From Planctomycetota bacterium (GTDB lineage: Bacteria; Planctomycetota; SZUA-567): 11,604 nt of DNA. The notes beneath the pieces are model-generated. The model saw only the letters and a program-made list of their open reading frames with translations. It was not told where the DNA came from and ran no database searches. The stretch spans positions 1 to 11,604 of the forward strand of contig JAISYD010000038.1 in NCBI GenBank assembly GCA_031270145.1, written 5' to 3'. This document shows positions 1-6,434 of this stretch, one piece after another. A program made the translations under genes and the position numbers. Positions within the stretch are counted from its first letter, which is position 1. The number at the start of each line of letters is the position of its first letter.

Positions 1-57
1 AGCACAAATTTTTCCGCCTATATGCAAGAGTTGATCGGAAAAGCGTATAGCGCTTGA
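1..57 (+). CDS. C-terminal end of an upstream gene (partial, unidentified)
   Basis: Frame 1 is open from the first base and ends at TGA 55-57, giving an 18-residue tail ending in KAYSA. The other two forward frames stop earlier, at 32-34 and 48-50. A strong intrinsic terminator begins about 33 nt after this stop, as expected for the 3' end of a transcription unit. The tail looks like an amphipathic C-terminal helix, but it is far too short to assign a family. The choice of frame is an inference from stop position and terminator spacing, and the real gene end could instead lie to the left of the window. Confidence 0.35.
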   Translation, partial: STNFSAYMQELIGKAYSA

Positions 58-89
58 GAAGCCGGAAGCCAAGGAAGCGGGGATGGCGC

Positions 90-128
90 AAAAGAGCGGC
101 GGCGGTCTTTTCCGACCGCCGCTCTTTT
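90..128. terminator. Bidirectional intrinsic terminator
   Basis: The left arm runs AAAAGAGCGGCGGCGGTC and the right arm GACCGCCGCTCTTTT, around a 6-nt loop (TTTTCC). The nine base pairs nearest the loop are perfect. Allowing a 3-nt CGG bulge extends pairing to the outer A/T tracts. The right arm runs into TTTT on the + strand and the left arm gives a T tract on the - strand, so it can act in both directions. It separates the upstream gene from the sugar operon. Confidence 0.72.
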
Positions 129-397
129 GGCATACAGCCGTAGACCGCAAAAGACGCGTTCAAGCGGAATTGCCGCGCCGTCGCCAAATGCCGCCGGGAC
201 AGACCGATAGTGCAAAGCTTTAAAATTCCACCCGAGCCAACAAACAGGCAAGGAAGAGGATTACCCGCCCCGTTGACCGACGAAAAGATCAAACCCGCGC
301 AAAGGATTGCCGGATGCGCCGCACAATGACGGCGACATTGAGGCAACCACCCTTATACTTTGAGATTACAGCAAAATTAAAAAATCCGCATTTGTAC
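129..397. other. Intergenic stretch without a recognisable gene
   Basis: I see no gene with a credible start and ribosome-binding site here, and no tRNA, rRNA, CRISPR or insertion-sequence end. The stretch becomes AT-richer toward 350-400. A good -10-like hexamer (TATACT, 354-359) has no acceptable -35 partner. Short reading frames crossing it do not resemble known proteins. Confidence 0.5.
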
Positions 398-426
398 TTG
401 ACTTTTTTCGTTTACGGAGGTAAAGT
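398..426 (+). promoter_or_regulatory. Candidate sigma-70 promoter of the sugar operon
   Basis: TTGACT (398-403) matches the -35 consensus at five of six positions. It is followed after exactly 17 nt by TAAAGT (421-426), a four-of-six match to the -10. Surrounding DNA is AT-rich in an otherwise GC-rich window. Predicted initiation near 432-434 would leave a leader of about 280 nt before the binding-protein start. This is prediction from consensus only. No better promoter is visible closer to the first gene. Confidence 0.45.
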
Positions 427-439
427 GCCAAACTGGATT

Positions 440-456
440 TTGGATATTTTATCCAA
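440..456. promoter_or_regulatory. Candidate operator: perfect 17-bp palindrome
   Basis: The sequence is TTGGATA-TTT-TATCCAA, two 7-bp arms in perfect inverted repeat around 3 nt. An additional GGAT (435-438) and ATCC (456-459) lie just outside, giving nested half-sites. It sits about 7-24 nt downstream of the predicted transcription start, a typical repressor-block position. It does not match the GT-N-AC core usual for FadR-type GntR operators, so the binding protein is uncertain. Confidence 0.45.
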
Positions 457-586
457 TCCGTTCAAAAAAAGCTTACCCTCTTTGCCGTTCGCCGTCGTCA
501 CGGAAACGCCGCCTAGTCCCGAAAATTGAGCCTAAATATCTCTTTACGTTCGGCATGCATTTGCAACACGTTCCGCTCTGGTTGCG

Positions 587-624
587 ACAGGCTCCGGAAA
601 CCGGGTTCCGGCGGCCTGTTTTGT
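587..624 (+). promoter_or_regulatory. Terminator-like hairpin in the operon leader (possible attenuator)
   Basis: ACAGGC (587-592) pairs with GCCTGT (614-619), and CCGGAA (594-599) pairs with TTCCGG (606-611). The helix is 12 bp in all, interrupted only by a T/CG internal loop and capped by the hexaloop ACCGGG. The helix runs into TTTGT, a short U tract. It lies about 90 nt before the binding-protein start, inside the leader predicted from the promoter at 398-426. It could be an attenuator, a weak terminator or a 5' stabiliser. The short U tract limits confidence in termination. Confidence 0.5.
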
Positions 625-713
625 CCCGGGGAAGGATTGCCAGGAAGCGATTCGGCGCCTTTTGCCGCGCCTTCCGCTTTTTGGCGGCGCTTCCCAAATG
701 CTGGAGGGTTACA

Positions 714-1718
714 ATGAGGAAAGTCTTGTCAGCGTTTTTAACAGCGGCCATGCTGTCCGCCGCATTCGCCGGCGCCGCCGAGCTCCCCACCACGGGCATC
801 GGCCCCAGCATCGCCTCCGACGTCAAGGCCAACAAGCGCTACACCATCGCCTGCATCGTCAAGAACTCCACCAACCCCTACATGGTCGGCAACCTCAAGG
901 GCACTGAAAAGGCCGGCAAGGACATGGGCTTCGATTCCGTCCTGATGGCCCCCGCCACCAACGACTCGGTCGAGGAGCAGGTCAAGATCATGGAAGACCT
1001 GATCCAGAAGGGCGTCGACGCCTTCATCGTCCATTGCGTCGACACCAACGGCATCATGCCCGGCGTCCGCAAAGCCATGCGCGCCGGCATCCCGGTCGCC
1101 ACCATCGGCACCCCCGCCGCCATCGAGACCTTCCTGCGCACCGGCGTCGACTACTATGAGACGGGCGTGGTGATCGCCGAGGCCGTCGCCAGGAAACTGG
1201 GCGGCAAGGGCCAGGTCATCATCCTTGAGGGCCCCCCCGGCGCCCAGAACGCCATCGAACGCCTCGAAGGCATCCGGATCGCCCTCGACAAGTTCCCCGG
1301 GATTGAGATCGTGGCCTCCCAGACCGCCAATTTCAAGCGCGTCGAGGGCATGCAGGTGGCCGAGAACCTCCTGCAGCGCCACAAGGGCGTGGCCGCCATT
1401 TTCGGCCTCAACGACGAAATGGCCATCGGCGCCGTGCAGGCGGTCAAGGCCGCCGGCCTCGACGGCAAGGTGTTGATCGTCGGCTTCGACGGCAACCAGG
1501 ACGGCGCCGCCGCCATCCGCGACGGCGACATGCTCATGTCCTACAACACCGACCCATTCGGCTCCGCCTACCTGGCCTGCGCCTACCTCGTCAAAAACCT
1601 GAACGACGGCAGCAAGCCCCCGAAGTACTTCGTCCCCTTCCCCTCGCGGGACGACGACCCGCTCATCGACAAGAACAACGTCGACAAGTACATCGCCGAC
1701 ATCGCCTGGTGGAAATAA
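714..1718 (+). CDS. Sugar ABC transporter, periplasmic substrate-binding protein
   Basis: This is the periplasmic receptor of a ribose/xylose-type sugar importer (Peripla_BP_4 family) and should deliver the substrate to the permeases encoded downstream. The start at 714 is fixed by GGAGGG at 703-708, 5 nt upstream, and by a textbook Sec signal peptide: MRK, a hydrophobic core, and an Ala-rich cleavage region near residues 18-22. No lipobox cysteine is present, so it should be soluble in the periplasm. The mature 334-residue precursor product has the family pattern: an N-terminal sheet with STNPYM (residues 52-57), the hinge-proximal LNDEMAIGAVQAV stretch (232-244) and GFDG (257-260). The ligand cannot be read from sequence. 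The catabolic genes suggest a branched pentose, its acid or lactone. It is the first gene of the operon, followed by a strong hairpin that may raise its mRNA level. Confidence 0.93.
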   Translation: MRKVLSAFLTAAMLSAAFAGAAELPTTGIGPSIASDVKANKRYTIACIVKNSTNPYMVGNLKGTEKAGKDMGFDSVLMAPATNDSVEEQVKIMEDLIQKGVDAFIVHCVDTNGIMPGVRKAMRAGIPVATIGTPAAIETFLRTGVDYYETGVVIAEAVARKLGGKGQVIILEGPPGAQNAIERLEGIRIALDKFPGIEIVASQTANFKRVEGMQVAENLLQRHKGVAAIFGLNDEMAIGAVQAVKAAGLDGKVLIVGFDGNQDGAAAIRDGDMLMSYNTDPFGSAYLACAYLVKNLNDGSKPPKYFVPFPSRDDDPLIDKNNVDKYIADIAWWK

Positions 1719-1736
1719 AGCAACCCGAAACGATTT

Positions 1737-1773
1737 TGGCGGGCGCGGCCGTCCCAAAAGACCGCGCCCGCCA
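1737..1773 (+). promoter_or_regulatory. GC-rich hairpin between binding-protein and ATPase genes
   Basis: TGGCGGGCGCGG (1737-1748) and CCGCGCCCGCCA (1762-1773) form a perfect 12-bp stem with a 13-nt loop. No U tract follows (CAGGATCC), so it is not a standard terminator. Its place just after the binding-protein stop fits the 3'-stabilising hairpins known from other importer operons, which give more binding protein than membrane components. Its role here is inferred. Confidence 0.55.
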
Positions 1774-1831
1774 GGATCCGGCAACCGCCGCGGCCCGCCG
1801 GCGCCGGGAGGCGCGGCCGGGAGGCAAGCCG

Positions 1832-3349
1832 ATGGACGCCATACTGATCGCCCGGGGCATAACCAAGGTTTTCCCGGGCGTCCGGGCCCTCGACAACGTC
1901 GATTTCGATCTGCGGGCGGGCGAAGTCCACATCCTGGTGGGCGAAAACGGCGCCGGGAAGAGCACCCTGGCCAAATGCCTCCTGGGAGCCTACGTCCCCG
2001 AGGAGGGCGAGATAATCTTCCAGGGGGAGAAGGTCCGCTTCACCGAGGCCAAGGACGCCCTCGAAAAGGGCATCGCCGCCGTGTACCAGGAATTCACCCT
2101 GGTGCCCTACCTCTCGGTGGCGCAGAATATTTTCCTGAACCGCGAATACCGGACCCGATTCGGGCTTATCGACAAGGGACGGATGGAAGAGGAGGTGCGG
2201 GACATTCTGGCCAGCCTCAACTGCGACTACATCAATGTCCGATCCATGGTGAAGCGGCTGTCCGTGGCCGAACAGCAAATGGTGGAAATCGCCAAGGCCC
2301 TGTCCTTCAAACCGAAGGCGGTAGTCTTCGACGAGCCGACCTCCACCCTGTCGGAGAGGGAAATCTCCTCCCTGTTCGAGCAAATCCGGAAACTTAGGGC
2401 CGCCGGCATCGGCATCGTCTACGTCTCCCACCGCATGCAGGAGTTCAAGCGCATCGGCGACCGCATCACCGTGCTGCGCGACGGCAGGAGGATCGGCGTC
2501 ATCGGCGTCGGCGACAAGTCGCCGGAGGAGCTGGTCAACATGATGGTGGGCCGCGACATCTCCCAGGTCTACCACCGCTCCGACAGCCGGCGGCGCGGCG
2601 TGGCGCTGCGGACGGAAAACATCAGCGACCGGGCCGGCCGCGTCCGCGGGGTTTCCATTCAGGTCCAGCGCGGCGAAATCGTCGGCCTGGCCGGACTGGT
2701 CGGCGCCGGCCGCAGCGAGCTGGCGCGGCTGCTTTTCGGCATCGATCCCATCGCCGGCGGCGAGCTCCACGTCGGAGACGAGCGGATCGTCCGCAACAAC
2801 AATTCGCGGCGCATGGTCCGGAAGGGCATGGGCATGGTCAGCGAGGACCGCAAGCGCCAGGGGCTGGCCCTCAAGGACTCCATCGCCTGGAACATCATGG
2901 CCGTCAGCCTCAGGAAGTATTTCCCCAGGCACCTTATCGACTACAAGAAGATGTACCGGATTTGCGGCGAGTACCGGCAGAAATACCGCATCGCCTCGCC
3001 CGACGTCCACCGGCCCTGCCGCCTCCTGTCCGGCGGCAACCAGCAGAAGGTGGTGCTCGCCAAGTGGCTGTCCAACGACCCCGACATCATCATTTTCGAC
3101 GAACCGACCCGCGGCATCGACGTCGGCGCCAAGATGGAAATATACGCCATGATGGACGACCTCGCCAACCAGGGCAAGGCCATCCTCATGATCTCGTCCG
3201 AACTGCCCGAGGTCATCGGCATGTCGGATCGCATCTATGTCATGCATAACGGCAGGATCACCCACGAGGTCGGGCGCGGCGGCGACAACTGGAACCAGGA
3301 GGACATCGGCGCGATGATGCTCGGCATCAGGGAGGGCGCCGCGAAATGA
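1832..3349 (+). CDS. Sugar ABC transporter ATP-binding protein (double NBD, RbsA/XylG/MglA type)
   Basis: This is the cytoplasmic energy-coupling subunit of the importer, 505 residues with two fused nucleotide-binding domains. Domain 1 has Walker A GENGAGKST (37-45), Q-loop Q86, a signature-like LSVAEQQ (143-149), Walker B VVFDEPT (164-170) and H-loop H200. Domain 2 has the degenerate Walker A GLVGAGRSE (Arg for the usual Lys, near 288-296), a canonical LSGGNQQK signature (399-406), Walker B IIFDEPT (420-426) and SSELPE in place of the H-loop. This asymmetry is normal for the CUT2 family, which has one competent site. I chose ATG 1832 over an in-frame GTG at 1709 because GGGAGG (1819-1824) precedes it and the protein then begins directly at the first NBD strand. 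Its stop overlaps the first permease by 4 nt (ATGA), so translation is probably coupled. Confidence 0.94.
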   Translation: MDAILIARGITKVFPGVRALDNVDFDLRAGEVHILVGENGAGKSTLAKCLLGAYVPEEGEIIFQGEKVRFTEAKDALEKGIAAVYQEFTLVPYLSVAQNIFLNREYRTRFGLIDKGRMEEEVRDILASLNCDYINVRSMVKRLSVAEQQMVEIAKALSFKPKAVVFDEPTSTLSEREISSLFEQIRKLRAAGIGIVYVSHRMQEFKRIGDRITVLRDGRRIGVIGVGDKSPEELVNMMVGRDISQVYHRSDSRRRGVALRTENISDRAGRVRGVSIQVQRGEIVGLAGLVGAGRSELARLLFGIDPIAGGELHVGDERIVRNNNSRRMVRKGMGMVSEDRKRQGLALKDSIAWNIMAVSLRKYFPRHLIDYKKMYRICGEYRQKYRIASPDVHRPCRLLSGGNQQKVVLAKWLSNDPDIIIFDEPTRGIDVGAKMEIYAMMDDLANQGKAILMISSELPEVIGMSDRIYVMHNGRITHEVGRGGDNWNQEDIGAMMLGIREGAAK

Positions 3350-4416
3350 CGACCCAGGCGCGCGGGGCGGACGCCTCGGACAACCGCGCAGGCGGCGGAA
3401 AGCCGAAAGCCAGGCATCCGTTCGCCGTTTGGCTGAAGGAGTTGCCGCCGGGGCTGTGGATGCTCCTGCTGCAGATGCTGGTTTTCAGCGCCATCGACTA
3501 CCATTTCAACGGCAACCTCAACTATCTCGGGCGGGGCAACCTGGGCAACATCCTGGTCCAGTCGGCGCCCCTGATGATCCTCTCCTTCGCGCAGACCCTG
3601 ATCGTGCTTACCCAGGGCACCGATCTGTCCCTGGGCGCGCAGGTGAGCCTGGTTACGGTGGTGTGGGTGCTGCTCGCCAACCGCGGAGTCAACATTTACG
3701 CCGCGGCGGCCGCTGGGCTGGCGGCGGCCGTGGCCATCGGCTCCCTGAACGGGCTGCTGGTCTCGAAGGGCCGCATCCCGCCGTTCATCGCCACCTTCGG
3801 CACGCAGAACGTCGCCATGTCGACGGCGCTGCTCCTCACCGCCGGCTCGTCCATCTACCACTATCACCCGATTTTCGAATGGGTGATGGAAACCAATCTC
3901 GCCGCCAGCCCGCCGCTGCCCGGCTTCATAGCCAACGGGGTGATGATCTTCACCCGGATGCCGGTGATCATCGCCGCCGGCGCCTTCGCCCTGACCTGGA
4001 TCCTTTTGTACCGGACCAAATTCGGGACCAACATCTTCGGCCTTGGCGGCAACCAGGAGGCTCTGGCCCTGGCCGGCATCAGCATCGCCGGGAGCTATGT
4101 CAAGACCTACGCCTACGCCGGGTTCCTGGCCGGCGTCTGCGGCCTGCTGACCGCCTGCCGCGTCGAGTCCGGCCAGCCCATCGGCGCCATGGGCTGGGAA
4201 TTCGAGGCGGTGGCGGCGACGCTCCTGGGCGGCACTTCCCTGCGCGAGGGCCGCGGCGGCGTCACCGGCACCATCATCGGCGTGCTGTTCCTGATGTCCC
4301 TGCGCAACGGCCTCAACTACCACGGCATTTCAGCCATGTACCAGAACGCCATCATCGGGTCCATCGTCATGCTGGCCATCGTCGTCGACGGCCTGGTGCG
4401 GCGCGGGCGGGACTGA
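3346..4416 (+). CDS. Sugar ABC transporter permease 1 (RbsC/XylH family)
   Basis: This inner-membrane permease of the CUT2 importer has 356 residues, with a hydrophilic N-terminal tail of about 30 residues before the first membrane segment and about eight to ten hydrophobic segments after it. Family landmarks are GTDLSLGAQVSL, the cytoplasmic coupling region RTKFGTNIFGLGGNQEALALAGI (seen in parts as RTKFG and GGNQEA), and the C-terminal LLGGTSLREGRGG stretch. The ATG overlaps the ATPase stop in an ATGA, so translation is probably coupled. A second, non-identical permease follows, and I infer that the two form a heterodimeric channel rather than the homodimer of the ribose system. Substrate specificity cannot be read from the permease. 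Confidence 0.92.
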   Translation: MTTQARGADASDNRAGGGKPKARHPFAVWLKELPPGLWMLLLQMLVFSAIDYHFNGNLNYLGRGNLGNILVQSAPLMILSFAQTLIVLTQGTDLSLGAQVSLVTVVWVLLANRGVNIYAAAAAGLAAAVAIGSLNGLLVSKGRIPPFIATFGTQNVAMSTALLLTAGSSIYHYHPIFEWVMETNLAASPPLPGFIANGVMIFTRMPVIIAAGAFALTWILLYRTKFGTNIFGLGGNQEALALAGISIAGSYVKTYAYAGFLAGVCGLLTACRVESGQPIGAMGWEFEAVAATLLGGTSLREGRGGVTGTIIGVLFLMSLRNGLNYHGISAMYQNAIIGSIVMLAIVVDGLVRRGRD

Positions 4417-4470
4417 CTCCCCGGGAAGAACCGGAAAAGCGCCATCGTCCATGCGGAGCGAACGAAGAAG

Positions 4471-5469
4471 ATGAAGAACATTTGGCGGGGCTTCCGGCAA
4501 TCGCGGCCGTTTTTCTGCGTCATCGCCCTGATGCTGGCGGTCCTCCTCTATTCGCTGAAATCGCCGGAGTTCCGGACTTCGGACAACTTCTGGACCGTCC
4601 TTAGACAGGCGAGCCTCCTGTTGATCCTGTCCACCGGCCTCACCGCCGTGCTCATCACCGGCGGCATGGATCTGTCGGTGGGCCAGACGGCGGCTTTCGT
4701 GGGCTGCGTCTGCTCGCAACTGCTTAAGAAAGACGTCCCCTTCATCGCCATCTTCCCCATCGGCCTGCTCCTAGGCGCCCTGGTGGGCCTCCTGAACGGG
4801 TTTTTGGTGGCGGCGGTGCGGCTGCCCTCGTTCGTCGCCACTTACGCCAGCAACTGGGTGCTGAAGGGCGTTTCGATCATCGTCATGGCCGGCGCCGTGA
4901 TCTTCGGCCTACCGTCGGGCTTCACCTGGTTCGGCGTCGGGTACATCGGCTTCGTCCCGGTCATCACCATCATGGCCGCGCTAGTGGTCCTCCTGGCCTG
5001 GTTCCTCCTGCAGCGCACCACCTGGGGACGCGATCTCTACGCCTACGGCTCCAACGCCGAGGCCGCCCTTTACTCGGCCATGGACGTCGATCGCACCGTG
5101 TACAGCGCCTTCATATTCTGCTCCATGACGGCCGCCTTCGGCGGACTGCTCATGTCCGCCCGCCTCAACGCCGCCGAGGCGGCCATGGGCGACGCCTTCG
5201 GGCTGCAGACGGTGGCGGCGGTGGTGGTCGGCGGCACCTCGATGCTCGGCGGCGAGGGCGGCGTGTCCGGCACCGCCGTCGGCGCCCTGTTCCTCACCGT
5301 CATCGTCAACATCATGAACCTGGAGGGCATCCCCTCCACCGCCCAGCCCATGGTCGTCGGCGTAGCCATTATCGCCATGGTGCTTGTCGACTCCGCGTCC
5401 CGGGCCCGCGGCGAGCGGGTGGGCGGCAAATCGGCCGGAAGCGCCGGCCGAAGCGGCTCCGGCGCGTGA
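4471..5469 (+). CDS. Sugar ABC transporter permease 2 (RbsC/XylH family)
   Basis: This is the second inner-membrane permease of the same importer, 332 residues and mostly hydrophobic segments. It has the family motif GGMDLSVGQTAAF in the second membrane region, a coupling-loop stretch RTTWGRDLYAYGSNAEAAL and VVGGTSMLGGEGGVSGT near the C terminus. It ends with a Gly/Ser/Arg-rich cytoplasmic tail of about 20 residues that looks disordered. It starts 54 nt after permease 1. The ribosome-binding site is weak: a GGAG at 4455-4458 is rather far away, and a purine-rich GAAGAAG abuts the ATG. An ATG at 4451 is out of frame and stops after seven codons. It is clearly a paralogue of permease 1 but diverged, consistent with a heterodimer. 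Confidence 0.92.
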   Translation: MKNIWRGFRQSRPFFCVIALMLAVLLYSLKSPEFRTSDNFWTVLRQASLLLILSTGLTAVLITGGMDLSVGQTAAFVGCVCSQLLKKDVPFIAIFPIGLLLGALVGLLNGFLVAAVRLPSFVATYASNWVLKGVSIIVMAGAVIFGLPSGFTWFGVGYIGFVPVITIMAALVVLLAWFLLQRTTWGRDLYAYGSNAEAALYSAMDVDRTVYSAFIFCSMTAAFGGLLMSARLNAAEAAMGDAFGLQTVAAVVVGGTSMLGGEGGVSGTAVGALFLTVIVNIMNLEGIPSTAQPMVVGVAIIAMVLVDSASRARGERVGGKSAGSAGRSGSGA

Positions 5470-5537
5470 ATCCGGATCGGCGCCCAACTCCCGCGAAGCG
5501 ACGGGATTCATCGGAAACAGGCACAGAAAGGAAAGCC

Positions 5538-6350
5538 ATGCCGAAGTTGACCATCAGGCCCCTGAACACGGGCCACGTCCCCACCAACCCATTCCAGTAC
5601 CATTACCACCACTCGGTCCAGCCGTTCCTCAAGGACGTGCCGAACGAAAAGGTGCCGTTGCCGGTGGTTACCTACCTGGTCGAGGGCGGCGGCAAGCTTC
5701 TCCTCGTCGACACCGGCATGGCTCCCACCGAACGCGCCAACAAATACCACCATCCGGGCTCCTGGCAGGAGGAGGGGCAGGATATCGAGTCCCGCCTGAA
5801 GGCCGCCGGCCACAAAACGACCGACGTCGACATCGTCGTCTTCACCCATCTGCACTGGGACCACATGTTTTTCGCCGACAAGTTCGCCCACGCCCGCCTG
5901 GTCGCCCACCGGCGCGAACTCGACTTCGCCCGCAACCCGATCCCGCTGTATTACAAGTCCTACGAGTTCCCGGCCCTCGGCATCGCCCCCCCCATCGCCG
6001 GCCTGAACATCCAAATGGTCGAGGGCGAGACCGAAATCATGGAGGGCGTCCGCGTCTTCGAATCCTTCGGCCACTCCCCCGGCCACATGTCGGTCGAGGT
6101 CGACTGCGCCGACGGCGACAAGTACATCTGCGCCGGCGACTCCATTTTCGTCCTCGGCAACCTGAACCCGGTGCCGGAACTGCATTACGACATCACCCCG
6201 CCCGGCCGCTTCTACAACATCGTCGAGGCCTGGCGCGCCATCGCCAGCCAGAAGGCCCGCGCCAAATCGCTCAACCACCTTCTGCTCTGCCACGACATCA
6301 AGATTCTCGACCGGATCAAGGAAAACCCAATCATCGGCGGCAAAAAATAA
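5538..6350 (+). CDS. Metallo-beta-lactamase-fold hydrolase, N-acyl-homoserine-lactonase-like; candidate sugar lactonase
   Basis: This 270-residue MBL-fold protein resembles AiiA/AttM-type lactonases in length and motifs. The full dinuclear zinc set is visible: HLHWDH (H104, H106, D108, H109), the GHSPGH segment (H179, H183), D201 in AGDS and H252 in LLCHD. An active hydrolase is therefore likely. There is no signal peptide, so it should be cytoplasmic. The start at 5538 has AAGGAAA (5528-5534) at good spacing. An in-frame GTG at 5466 overlapping the permease stop would add 24 unconserved residues and is less likely. AiiA relatives open homoserine lactones. Placed between a sugar importer and sugar-phosphate enzymes, opening a sugar lactone (for example an apiono- or pentono-lactone) is a more coherent role, but this is inference. 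The catabolic substrate cannot be named from sequence. Confidence 0.85.
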   Translation: MPKLTIRPLNTGHVPTNPFQYHYHHSVQPFLKDVPNEKVPLPVVTYLVEGGGKLLLVDTGMAPTERANKYHHPGSWQEEGQDIESRLKAAGHKTTDVDIVVFTHLHWDHMFFADKFAHARLVAHRRELDFARNPIPLYYKSYEFPALGIAPPIAGLNIQMVEGETEIMEGVRVFESFGHSPGHMSVEVDCADGDKYICAGDSIFVLGNLNPVPELHYDITPPGRFYNIVEAWRAIASQKARAKSLNHLLLCHDIKILDRIKENPIIGGKK

Positions 6351-6365
6351 AAAGACGGGACGCGC

Positions 6366-6405
6366 CGGGGGAGGAGCGTTTCGCCGGAAAGGCTCCCCTC
6401 CCCCG
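6366..6405 (+). promoter_or_regulatory. GC-rich hairpin between hydrolase and Tm-1-like genes
   Basis: CGGGGGAGG (6366-6374) pairs perfectly with CCTCCCCCG (6397-6405). AGC (6375-6377) can add three pairs to GCT (6392-6394) across a 2-nt bulge. It lies in the 84-nt gap between the two genes and lacks a proper U tract after the stem. It may serve as an RNA processing or stability element or a weak terminator. Confidence 0.45.
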
Positions 6406-6434
6406 ATCCGCATTTCCCGTAACGCAAGGGCGCC

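Noticed and set aside
18..251. 77-codon - strand frame
   Set aside because: It runs through both arms of the terminator at 90-128 and lacks a family-like sequence.
354..359. TATACT as a -10 element
   Set aside because: No reasonable -35 lies 16-18 nt upstream. A TTGAGG at 338-343 is only 10 nt away.
391..400. GTAC core as a GntR-family operator
   Set aside because: Only the four central bases are symmetric, and such a short core is expected by chance.
314..529. 71-codon + strand frame in the upstream region
   Set aside because: It overlaps the predicted promoter and palindrome, has no convincing ribosome site, and resembles no known protein.
551..566. Sigma-54-like promoter (CGGCATGCATTTGCA)
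   Set aside because: The GG and GC elements are one base too close (11 instead of 12), and the outer consensus bases are poor.
1583..3265. Long antisense open frame over the ATPase gene, about 560 codons
   Set aside because: High GC and C/G-ending codons on the + strand leave few antisense stops. The translated product is low-complexity (Asp/Gly/Ala/Val/His-rich), has no family motifs, and lies opposite a well-supported gene.
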